Positions 9,648 through 18,094 of a stretch of DNA of 64,000 bases are shown here, piece by piece. The translations under genes and the position numbers were made by a program. The stretch comes from Sporocytophaga myxococcoides DSM 11118. GTDB taxonomy: Bacteria; Bacteroidota; Bacteroidia; Cytophagales; Cytophagaceae. Numbering within the stretch: the first letter of the stretch is position 1; each line of letters begins with the position of its first letter. The notes under the pieces are model-generated. The model did no database searches. It had not been told where the DNA came from and saw only the letters and a program-made list of their open reading frames with translations. The DNA is taken from NCBI RefSeq assembly GCF_000426725.1, contig NZ_AUFX01000011.1, positions 1-64,000 of the forward strand, read 5' to 3'.

Positions 9648-10616
9648 ATGAAAAAATCATTACTCATTCCCTTACTATCACTGTTTTTACTGGCCTGTAA
9701 ATCAGGGAACGGGCCAGAACAAAATCTATCTGAAAACAATGAAAGTAAAGTAAATGAAGCAATAACAGGCGCGGATGGACCTAAAACACCATTTCAGCGC
9801 ATTACTTCAGTACCCATTCCGGAAGTAGTAACTTTTGCAGGTGAAACAATTCCAGTTCAGAGAACCGATGTAAGGGAAGCATTGGAGTATGAATTGATGG
9901 TAAATACTTTCCGTCAAACCCATACCCTACTCATTATCAAAAATGTAGAACGTTGGAGACCATTTGTAACCGAAATTCTTCAAAAATCCGGAGTACATCC
10001 TGACTTTCTTTACCTGGCTGTAATTGAAAGTGAGTTTAACAATAACGCTTCTTCTTATGCTGGTGCAATGGGAATGTGGCAAATTATGGAAAAGACAGCT
10101 AAGGATTATGATCTCAAAATGAACCAGGATGTTGACATGAGAAGAGATCCTAAACTGGCAACAGAAGCTGCCTGTAAATATTTAAAATGGGCAAATTCGA
10201 ACCTGAATAACTGGGTGCTCACTGCTGCCTCCTATAATGTTGGAATGAAAGGTATAAAAAACAGATTGGAAGATCAGAAAGTAGACAATTTCTTTGACCT
10301 GCATCTTAATTCAGAAACTGCAAGATATGTATATCGGATACTTGCATTGAAACTAATTCTGGAAAATCCGGAGGCATATGGATATTTTGTTCCTCATACT
10401 GAGAAATATGAGCCTTTTCAATTCACTACAATAACTGTTAACGACGATATTGATAACCTGGTTGATTTTGCCAAAAAGAACAACACAACTTATAAAGAGC
10501 TAAGACAATTAAATCCATGGTTTAATAATACTGATAATTTTAAACTAAGGATAAAGAAAAAAGAAAGTTATGAAATAAGAATTCCGCAACAGAAGATCGT
10601 TGCAGGGAGACAATAA
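9648..10616 (+). CDS. Lytic murein transglycosylase lipoprotein (SLT/GH23, MltD-like)
   Basis: A 322-residue lipoprotein that cleaves the MurNAc-GlcNAc bond of peptidoglycan to form 1,6-anhydroMurNAc. The signal peptide ends in a lipobox (LLAC, Cys ~17). The SLT domain spans about 95-245: the catalytic Glu is E127 in LAVIESEFN, followed by AGAMGMWQIM, the DMRRDP segment and AASYNVG. After the catalytic domain a short C-terminal region (TITVNDDIDNLVDFAKKN) looks like one degenerate LysM-type repeat, as in MltD. It is anchored in a membrane facing the periplasm. A single-gene unit. Confidence 0.9.
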   Translation: MKKSLLIPLLSLFLLACKSGNGPEQNLSENNESKVNEAITGADGPKTPFQRITSVPIPEVVTFAGETIPVQRTDVREALEYELMVNTFRQTHTLLIIKNVERWRPFVTEILQKSGVHPDFLYLAVIESEFNNNASSYAGAMGMWQIMEKTAKDYDLKMNQDVDMRRDPKLATEAACKYLKWANSNLNNWVLTAASYNVGMKGIKNRLEDQKVDNFFDLHLNSETARYVYRILALKLILENPEAYGYFVPHTEKYEPFQFTTITVNDDIDNLVDFAKKNNTTYKELRQLNPWFNNTDNFKLRIKKKESYEIRIPQQKIVAGRQ

Positions 10617-10626
10617 AAACGAAAAT

Positions 10627-10659
10627 AGTATGGATTTCTATATTTTAGGAATCCATACT
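10627..10659 (+). terminator. Hairpin after the transglycosylase gene
   Basis: A perfect 10-bp stem, AGTATGGATT (10627-10636) with AATCCATACT (10650-10659), begins 10 nt after the stop codon. The T-run behind it is weak, so it may stabilise or end the transcript. Confidence 0.45.
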
Positions 10660-10821
10660 TAATATTAACTCATTTTTCTTATTCATTTTTTAAGTCCGAC
10701 AGACCGGAATTTAAACCTTTACAGATTTCTATTTCCCTCATAATATGTGTTTAAAACCAAATGGTGACAAAAATCATCTTTAGGGATAATCTATGTCATT
10801 ATTAATCTGATAGAGCTAGAA

Positions 10822-10829
10822 TACATTTG
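10822..10829 (+). promoter_or_regulatory. Bacteroidota -7 promoter box
   Basis: TACATTTG is an exact match to TAnnTTTG and lies 26 nt before the ATG at 10856. No clear TTTG -33 element is found at the usual distance. Confidence 0.4.
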
Positions 10830-10855
10830 TTATCATAAACACAAACAAAAAAATT

Positions 10856-11209
10856 ATGGGAGCTATAACAAAATCATATACCGGCCAGATTTTAACCACT
10901 GATTCAAATGTTTCTACCTGGTCAAAAATAGAGAAATGGTGTGATTCTCTTGAAAATTACAGATTCCCCATTGCCGGGGCACTTATAATCATTCAAGGTT
11001 GTATTGTAGCACCTCCTTTATTGTTGCTAATTTCGTTTTTTCATTCATCATTTTCAGACATAAGTATATTATTGTTTACTCTGTCTACCTTTGCAGTGCT
11101 TGTAAGCAATATATCTATCTTACCCATGCGATATGTAGTAGGTGTATTTGGATTTAACCTTCTTTTAAGTATTGCAATCGCTGCAATGCATTTTGTTCCG
11201 CTGCTTTAG
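10856..11209 (+). CDS. Hypothetical small three-helix membrane protein
   Basis: A 117-residue protein with a hydrophilic N-terminus (about 40 residues, WSKIEKWCDSLENY) and three transmembrane segments near residues 41-62, 66-87 and 90-115. No family is recognised. It stands alone, with a -7 box before it and a strong terminator after it, which supports it as a real monocistronic gene. Confidence 0.6.
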   Translation: MGAITKSYTGQILTTDSNVSTWSKIEKWCDSLENYRFPIAGALIIIQGCIVAPPLLLLISFFHSSFSDISILLFTLSTFAVLVSNISILPMRYVVGVFGFNLLLSIAIAAMHFVPLL

Positions 11210-11232
11210 TAATGTAAATTGTTGATTAAATT

Positions 11233-11267
11233 AAAAAGAGACTGCCTTCGGGGAGTCTCTTTTTTTT
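11233..11267 (+). terminator. Intrinsic terminator
   Basis: A stem AAAGAGACT...AGTCTCTTT closed around GCCTTCGGGG is followed by eight T residues. It ends the small membrane protein transcript. Confidence 0.85.
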
Positions 11268-11287
11268 AATGCTTTTATCTATTGTTT

Positions 11288-11357
11288 AAAAAAATATTAG
11301 CAACAGTTTGAACAACAGCAAGACTAAGTATTTAGTTGCTCTTGCTCCAAACTGTTG
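11288..11357 (-). terminator. Long hairpin terminator of the histidine kinase gene
   Basis: Read on the minus strand it lies 12 nt after the kinase stop codon. The outer 10-bp stem pairs 11301-11310 with 11348-11357. Inside it, AGCAAG/CTTGCT and ACTAA/TTTAGT continue the stem. A T-run (plus-strand A-run 11288-11294) follows on the minus strand. Confidence 0.7.
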
Positions 11358-11369
11358 GTGATTTAAGGT

Positions 11370-13277
11370 CTACCAGGAAAAGATAAATGTTGTACCCTGC
11401 CCAATTTTACTTTGGATACGAATACTTCCATTCAGTTCCTCTTCAATAATCTTCTTCACAATGGCAAGGCCAATACCGGTGCTGTCTTTTACCCTTTCAT
11501 CTTTTAAAGTATTAAACAGACCAAACACCCTTTCATGATATTCTTCAGGAATACCTGGTCCGTTATCCTCTACTTCAAAGTAACAATGGCCCTCAGACAG
11601 TTTTCCCCTTATGGTTATTTTACATTTTCCCTTATCATTATATTTAACAGCATTGCTGATAAGATTAGAGAATATCTGAGTAAGAAGAATTTTAGATTCA
11701 ATAATTTCAAACTCCTCCATTTCTATCCGAATGTCAGCGGGCTTTTCTACTGTCAGAAATTCTACCTGGTCTGTTACCAACTGCTTAACATTTATAAATT
11801 CTTTTCTCACAGCCGAATGACCTATTCTAGAGAAATCAAGGACCCCTTCAATTATTTCTGCCATCTTGCAAACACGCCCCATTAATAATTTCATATATTC
11901 TGAAGCATTATTACCTCCGGTCTTAAGATCATCTTCTATGAAATTAATCATTGCTGCTATACTCTTTAATGGAGCTTTGAGATCATGAGAAACAACATAG
12001 GCAAAGTTATCAAGAGCTTTATTGCTTTTCTCTAATGTTAGCAAGGTTCCCTCCAACTCTCTTTTACTTTCAATTTCCTTGGTGATGTCTACAATGATGC
12101 CTACGTAACCAAGCGAAGGCTCATGCTCGTTGATAAGAGCTGCATTAACATTAACCCATTTGATAGAATTGGCAGATGATACCAATCTTATTTTTTTCTG
12201 AAAATTACTTTTGCTGGCGATAGCGGTATCCCATAGCTGAAGTATTTCACTTTTTTCTTCTTCGTGAACAATTTTATTCCAGAAGAATCCATATGTTTCT
12301 GATATATCCAGAGCAGTCAGGCTTTGAAATGCCCGGTTTGTATAAATACATTCTCCATTGGCATCTGTAAGAAATATACCCAAAGGACTGGCATCATTCA
12401 TAGCCTTGAATATAGTTTCACTATCCTTTAGCCTTTTCTGAGCTGCTCGTTTTTGTGAGATATCACTACCTATAATTAAAAACCCCGAAATTTCATTATG
12501 CTCATCACGAACAGGTGAAACAGATAAGTGCAACGGAACCTGAGTACCGTCCTTTCTCCTCCAAAGCCACTCTTGTTCATTACCAATATTATGCTGTGCA
12601 GATTTAAGGAAATAATCAAAGCCATAATTAACGGGCTGACCAATCTTTACTTCCAACTCTCTGCTTCTATCCTCAAGTTCTGATTTATTGAAAAATAAAG
12701 TAGGCGTTATTTTTTCAGCGACATCTGTTGCTCTATACCCAAGGATATTTTCAGCAGCACTATTAAAAGTTCTGATGATACCATTTTTCTCAAGTGAAAT
12801 GATAAGGTATCTGGAATTTTCCAGAAGAGAATTTCTGTAGTTATTGATTATTCTGTATTGAGCATCTTTTTCCTTATCCTGGGTTATCTCTTTTCCTATT
12901 CCAAGAACAAGGCCTGATTTTGTATAGGTCTTCCAGCTAATCCACTTATAAGATCCGTCTTTTGTCAGGTATTTGTTTTCTACATAAACATCAATACCTG
13001 TTTGGTGAATAGCTTTCCCCACATGCAGTGCCATTTCCACATCATCAGGATGTATGAAATCGATTAATTGTCTGCCTTTCACTTCTTCGGGTGCCCAACC
13101 CATAATTTGTTTCCATGCAGTATTCACCTGCATTAGCCGTCCTTTTTTCATCACAATCATCAGATCTGAGGATAGATTAAAGAATTCGGCTTCAATGAGG
13201 TTATCAAGTTCTAATTCCATAGGGTGACCTGTTAGCTGAAGTAATTTACGAAGCATTCCTGTTTCAGTTTCCAACAT
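11370..13277 (-). CDS. Multi-PAS sensor histidine kinase
   Basis: A 635-residue soluble kinase without transmembrane segments, so likely a cytosolic sensor. It carries three PAS domains, each followed by a PAC-like segment: about 25-140 (LMIVMKKGRLMQVNTAWKQI), 145-280 (FNSAAENILGYRATDV) and 285-410 (LGIFLTDANGECIYTNRAF). The HisKA phospho-acceptor is H431 in VVSHDLKAPL. The HATPase domain has the N-box NLISNAVKYNDKG and G-boxes DNGPGIPEEYH and STGIGLAIVKKI. It should autophosphorylate and pass the phosphate to an unlinked response regulator, since none is adjacent. The signal is unknown. Confidence 0.92.
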   Translation of the reverse strand: MLETETGMLRKLLQLTGHPMELELDNLIEAEFFNLSSDLMIVMKKGRLMQVNTAWKQIMGWAPEEVKGRQLIDFIHPDDVEMALHVGKAIHQTGIDVYVENKYLTKDGSYKWISWKTYTKSGLVLGIGKEITQDKEKDAQYRIINNYRNSLLENSRYLIISLEKNGIIRTFNSAAENILGYRATDVAEKITPTLFFNKSELEDRSRELEVKIGQPVNYGFDYFLKSAQHNIGNEQEWLWRRKDGTQVPLHLSVSPVRDEHNEISGFLIIGSDISQKRAAQKRLKDSETIFKAMNDASPLGIFLTDANGECIYTNRAFQSLTALDISETYGFFWNKIVHEEEKSEILQLWDTAIASKSNFQKKIRLVSSANSIKWVNVNAALINEHEPSLGYVGIIVDITKEIESKRELEGTLLTLEKSNKALDNFAYVVSHDLKAPLKSIAAMINFIEDDLKTGGNNASEYMKLLMGRVCKMAEIIEGVLDFSRIGHSAVRKEFINVKQLVTDQVEFLTVEKPADIRIEMEEFEIIESKILLTQIFSNLISNAVKYNDKGKCKITIRGKLSEGHCYFEVEDNGPGIPEEYHERVFGLFNTLKDERVKDSTGIGLAIVKKIIEEELNGSIRIQSKIGQGTTFIFSW

Positions 13278-13523
13278 TCTTCAAAAAATGGATTTTTTTT
13301 AAAAGAAAAGGTTTTAATCCACTCCATTAATATTGTACCCAACCTCCAATGAAACAAATAATTAAGAACATATAAAACTAAGAAAAAATACAGGATTATT
13401 TTTTCAAATTTAGGATTTTTTAAATATAAAATAAGATCCATCAAAGCAAAACAGACTCATCTATACCTGCATATTGCATGACTCATCCATCAGATTACTA
13501 TATTTATGTGAATTTATTTAAAC

Positions 13524-14452
<929 letters not shown>

Positions 14453-14460
14453 AAAGCAGA

Positions 14461-15819
14461 TCAGAAACTGAGGTTGCCAGTATAATCAAGTTCAAAAGTT
14501 TTGAGGGCTTTATAAAATTCGAAGTAATTATTACTATAATTTATTTCACCTTCAATAAGTTTTTCGTTTGCCATTAAAAGATCATTAACGCGCAACCTAC
14601 CAAGTGCAAAGCGTTCTTTATAGTTTATAAGAAGTTTATTAATCTCAGTTACCTGTACCTGAGAAATTTTCAGTTTCTTATATTTTACTCTTAATTCTTT
14701 TTTTGCCAAAGAATACTTTATGAAAATTTTTCTTCCGGTTTGTGCCTCCTCTATCTTAGCCATGTTCTCTCCAACTCTGTTCTGTCTCTCCAGGAGCTTA
14801 TTTCTCCTGTCAAATACAGGTATGTAAATATTCAAACTTGTAGAATTATATCTGTTGCTTTCAAACTGCTTTAAGAAAACATATTTGCCTTCAGAATTTA
14901 TATTCGCAGCTTCATTCCTAAGATTAGAAGAATAACCTGTGTTCAGTCCAGCCTCAAATTTAACAGAGGGCTTAAACTGTGATTTCTGTAGTTCTGTAGA
15001 ATAACGCGCCTTCTCAATCTCCAAACTTTTAATTCTGTAACTGATGGAGGAGTTTTTAAGCGCGGTAGTATCATCATAAATACTGTATTGAGACTCATTG
15101 AGATCAAGCTGCTCAAAGGTAAATTCAGGATTGCTTTCGATATCGCTAAGTAATAAGTTTTCATTGGTAAGCAATCCAAGCTGGTGAAGATCCAATTCAA
15201 GCTTGTATTTAAGCTGGAGCTGTTTGTCTTCTGCATCAATTCGAGTGAGTGCAACAACAGAAGTATCCACAGCTGTTACTTTTTCAAGTACGTATAGCTC
15301 TTTTATTCTTGCTGTTTCAGAAGCATATAACGCTATTTTTTTCTGATAAATATCAATAAGATTATTTGCCTGAACTATAGCGCTATAGAGATTAATCACT
15401 TCCCTGCTTATCTCTCTTTTCTTCTTTTCAAGATTAAGATATTGTATATTGATAGAGATTCGATCTATTGATAGTTTGGTATTTCTGTATCCTCCGTTGT
15501 AAATACCCCAAGTTGAGGTAAGCCCCATATTGCCTACCATTGTGGGATTATAGAAAAAATCATTTTTTAATGGGTCATAATATCGACCATCATAATAACC
15601 ATTCCAGTTATTAAAACTAACTGTTGGCAAAATACTCGATCGTGTTATCTTTTGCTCTATCTGGGCTTTATTGAGTTCCTGCTCTATGAGCTGAACAGAA
15701 AAATCTTGCTTTACTGCCAGTGCTATCAATGCCTCAAGATTTAATTTACTCTGAGCATATGATTTAGTTCCAGCAATAAATAAAAAAAATATTACGACTA
15801 TTTTTAACCTATTGTTCAT
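14461..15819 (-). CDS. TolC-family outer membrane efflux protein
   Basis: A 452-residue protein with a signal peptide (MNNRLKIVVIFFLFIAG, cleavage near SYAQ). Two TolC/OEP repeats of long coiled coils follow: LEALIALAVKQDFSVQLIEQ at the start of the first, and ending in YSNNYFEFYKALKTFELDYT. It would form the outer-membrane channel of a type I exporter. It is the last gene of a minus-strand operon (oxygenase, leader-type peptide, GT2, TolC; gaps of 50, 43 and 39 nt). The C39 ABC transporter and HlyD protein are in the next operon upstream, so together they make a complete peptide export route. Confidence 0.88.
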   Translation of the reverse strand: MNNRLKIVVIFFLFIAGTKSYAQSKLNLEALIALAVKQDFSVQLIEQELNKAQIEQKITRSSILPTVSFNNWNGYYDGRYYDPLKNDFFYNPTMVGNMGLTSTWGIYNGGYRNTKLSIDRISINIQYLNLEKKKREISREVINLYSAIVQANNLIDIYQKKIALYASETARIKELYVLEKVTAVDTSVVALTRIDAEDKQLQLKYKLELDLHQLGLLTNENLLLSDIESNPEFTFEQLDLNESQYSIYDDTTALKNSSISYRIKSLEIEKARYSTELQKSQFKPSVKFEAGLNTGYSSNLRNEAANINSEGKYVFLKQFESNRYNSTSLNIYIPVFDRRNKLLERQNRVGENMAKIEEAQTGRKIFIKYSLAKKELRVKYKKLKISQVQVTEINKLLINYKERFALGRLRVNDLLMANEKLIEGEINYSNNYFEFYKALKTFELDYTGNLSF

Positions 15820-15858
15820 TTACCTCACTCAACAACTTGCAGAAACTAAATATTAAGA

Positions 15859-16971
15859 TTACACGGGCAATTCAAGAAGCTTTTTTATCTTTAAAGTATA
15901 TTCATTATCAAGAAGTGTAGACCTTCCTATAAACATCTGAAAGTGAGAATTCGTACAGGTATTTCTTTTGTGAAAATTATAGACATACAGTTCGGGATCA
16001 TCCATTATTGCAAGTTGATTCCTATTATAGAAATTAAGCAATAGCGGAGTATCTTCCTCAACATTCAGATTGCCATATTGACCGGCATCTTTTTTACTGA
16101 AAAGAAGGGAGTTTTCATGCCCTGTAGATCGTTCAAAGTTATAGTATGCTCGTCCTGAATTATGATCAAAAAATATCTCGTAAGCGAGAGAACATGCCAT
16201 CTTTTCAGAGAACTGAAGGAAATTCATCTGATTGGAAATTCTGTTTTCAGAATAATAATCATCATCATCCCAGACACAGATGTATTCTCCTTGAGCTGCT
16301 CTTATAGAAAGATTTCTTTTCATACCAAGAGACATCTTTTGTTTTGCTATCACTTTGTAGAAAACAATATTGCTATCAGGATTAGGTCTAACTGCCTTTT
16401 TCTCCCAACCGTATCTTTCTAAACTTCTGTTGTCGGGTTCAAAGCATTCAAGATCCAGACGCACGGAAGTGTCAACTAACTCAGTACTACCATAAACTTT
16501 AGCATCAGATTCATTTGCTGTTAATATTATAGAGCCATCATTATTTATATTGACCCACAAATCATTCCACAACAATTTAAATGAATAATCACTAAAAGGG
16601 ATAAGCGTAAACTCAAACACCAATGGACTTACATATATATATTCCCACTTACTGTTAATGAAGGTTAAAACATGTCCATCAATGTTTCTTAGCAATGCTT
16701 TTTGTTTCAAAGCAGAATTATAGGCCTCCCCGTTTTCATCTTCAAACTGAACAATGATAAATGGAGAGACCTCTGGTAATTCATGGAGTTCAAAATATGA
16801 ATATTCAGAAGAATTTCTCACATGTTCTTCAGTAGCAAGATCATTCTCAAACAAAACCACTAATTCTTTATTTTCATAGGTCTGATTCAGGAAACACTTC
16901 TTTGCTCTCCTGAACATATCAACTCTATTATGAGTGATACAAATACATGAAACTTCCGGCAACATATCCAT
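15859..16971 (-). CDS. GT2 (GT-A fold) glycosyltransferase with a ~140-residue insertion
   Basis: A 370-residue protein. The N-terminus has the GT2 nucleotide-binding start EVSCICITHNRVDMFRRAKK with NQTYENKELVVLFE. In ordinary GT2 enzymes the K-x-S-LG-x-KRN motif would follow within 30-40 residues. Here it comes at about 213 (KMSLGMKRNLSIRAAQGEYI), then the metal-binding WDDDDYY. The ~140 residues between (GEAYNSALKQKALL, NINNDGSIILTANESDAKVY) are an insertion I do not recognise. No membrane segment is seen. It lies 43 nt after the leader-type peptide and before TolC, so a role in glycosylating the exported product is likely but inferred. Confidence 0.8.
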   Translation of the reverse strand: MDMLPEVSCICITHNRVDMFRRAKKCFLNQTYENKELVVLFENDLATEEHVRNSSEYSYFELHELPEVSPFIIVQFEDENGEAYNSALKQKALLRNIDGHVLTFINSKWEYIYVSPLVFEFTLIPFSDYSFKLLWNDLWVNINNDGSIILTANESDAKVYGSTELVDTSVRLDLECFEPDNRSLERYGWEKKAVRPNPDSNIVFYKVIAKQKMSLGMKRNLSIRAAQGEYICVWDDDDYYSENRISNQMNFLQFSEKMACSLAYEIFFDHNSGRAYYNFERSTGHENSLLFSKKDAGQYGNLNVEEDTPLLLNFYNRNQLAIMDDPELYVYNFHKRNTCTNSHFQMFIGRSTLLDNEYTLKIKKLLELPV

Positions 16972-17014
16972 GAATGAAATAGAAATAATTCTGAACTAAA
17001 CTTTATTGATACTA

Positions 17015-17188
17015 TTAACCTCCTGCAGTTTTTAGGAACTGCATCTGCTCGACTTTTACGTCAGTCACGAAGCTCTTAACCTTGAATTCAGAAAGTGAAA
17101 CTTTCTTTTTCTTTCCTTTTGATTCTGAAGCTTCATTTTCCTTAGGAACTTCAGGTGTTTCGGATGCTTTTTCGTCTAAATTTTCCAT
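17015..17188 (-). CDS. Putative RiPP precursor: lanthipeptide-type leader ending at Gly-Gly with no core
   Basis: A 57-residue peptide, too short for usual gene calling. Residues 1-29 are acidic then strongly basic (KGKKKK at 24-29). Residues 30-45 read VSLSEFKVKSFVTDVK, which matches the SL-x-x-(L/F)KVKSFVT leader motif I know from class I lanthipeptide (pinensin-type) precursors of Bacteroidota. The peptide ends KTAGG and is stopped by TAA, with TAG directly behind it. Such leaders normally continue past Gly-Gly into a Ser/Thr/Cys-rich core; here nothing follows in any frame. It sits between the oxygenase and the GT2, next to an operon for a C39 Gly-Gly peptidase exporter. It may be a scaffold extended at its C-terminus, or a core-less relic. 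Confidence 0.75.
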   Translation of the reverse strand: MENLDEKASETPEVPKENEASESKGKKKKVSLSEFKVKSFVTDVKVEQMQFLKTAGG

Positions 17189-17238
17189 AATAAAATAATT
17201 AAATCTATTTCTGTATAAGTATTATATTAATGCAATTA

Positions 17239-17991
17239 TCAGTTAAAGTTGAAGCCTCCTTTGATCAGACACCTTTCACCAAAGAAAGAATTTCTTCCAT
17301 GCAAAATTGTAGTATCATGAAAAAACAATCCATCACCTACCTTTAATGTGATAGGAGTTTGCAATCCTGCAGCAACAATCTTGTTTTCTAGAAAATTATG
17401 AAAATCCTCAGATAATGCCTTTGCCTCTTCAGTGTTTTCAGGAGAAACTCTATAGTAATTCCAGTTTAATTTAAGTACTGAGTCTTCTTTATATATAATC
17501 TTTCTTGTCTTCCTCTGATCTTCACCTTTACCAAACTTTACTTCTGTCTTCTGAATTCTATTATATAGCTCAGGCTCATACTTTGAAAGGATATAAATGA
17601 TAGATTCGGCATCAACAAATGTTGTGGCTCCGCCTATTTCAGCATTTTCAAGGCAAAAGAAAAAATTAACATCAAGGTCAAAGCTAGCATATGCAGCATC
17701 CGTATGCAATGGTTGCCTGGTATTACTGTGTCTGAAAGTAGTCTCCTTAGCTTTGTCGTATCTTATATCTGTCCATTGTTCCTGAGTAGCATTTCCAGTC
17801 AATGCATCTTCACCTATTCCTACAATATCTCCCAGCTGAAGAACAAGATCAGAATAGAACTCTTTATAATCTATATTTTCAGGAAGATCTTTTAAATGGA
17901 CAACCTTGGTTTCTTTAATTAATTTCTTTAATTGCTCAGGAAAGTCTATTGATTTAGAGTAGCTGATATCTTTTATAAAAGTAGGTAACAT
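17239..17991 (-). CDS. TauD-like Fe(II)/2-oxoglutarate-dependent oxygenase
   Basis: A 250-residue non-heme iron oxygenase. The metal triad is visible: H96 and D98 in the HTD of RQPLHTDAAY, and distal H231 in TTILHGRNSF. R240 (GERCLIKGGF) is a good 2-oxoglutarate carboxylate binder. GGATTFVDA (about 119-127) is the usual strand after the active-site entry. It would hydroxylate or desaturate a small molecule or peptide-bound residue, using O2 and 2-oxoglutarate. It is the first gene of the operon that also encodes the leader-type peptide, and its promoter carries the shared dyad, so the peptide or an attached residue is the likely substrate (inference). Confidence 0.88.
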   Translation of the reverse strand: MLPTFIKDISYSKSIDFPEQLKKLIKETKVVHLKDLPENIDYKEFYSDLVLQLGDIVGIGEDALTGNATQEQWTDIRYDKAKETTFRHSNTRQPLHTDAAYASFDLDVNFFFCLENAEIGGATTFVDAESIIYILSKYEPELYNRIQKTEVKFGKGEDQRKTRKIIYKEDSVLKLNWNYYRVSPENTEEAKALSEDFHNFLENKIVAAGLQTPITLKVGDGLFFHDTTILHGRNSFFGERCLIKGGFNFN

Positions 17992-18032
17992 GAATATCTA
18001 GTTTAAAAATAAATTAATGTATAATTATAAAG

Positions 18033-18077
18033 CTAAATTAAATCTCAACTCATTAGAACTCTGTAACAAAAGTTACA
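18033..18077 (-). promoter_or_regulatory. Dyad operator and promoter of the oxygenase/peptide operon
   Basis: A perfect dyad TGTAAC-AAAA-GTTACA occupies 18062-18077. On the minus strand, exactly 21 nt follow before TAATTTAG (18040 down to 18033), a near match to the -7 TAnnTTTG. The dyad overlaps the TTTG of the -33 position. The start codon is at 17991. The same arrangement occurs at 23.9 and 32.6 kb. Confidence 0.65.
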
Positions 18078-18094
18078 AACACTCATAAAAACTT

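Noticed and set aside
13232-13444. 70-codon minus-strand frame overlapping the start of the histidine kinase gene
   Set aside because: Overlaps the kinase coding region in another frame; the composition is that of AT-rich noncoding DNA.
17018-17024. AGGAGGT on the minus strand as a ribosome site for the GT2 at 15859-16971
   Set aside because: It lies 46 nt from the GT2 ATG, too far, and is simply the Gly-Gly codons of the leader-type peptide.
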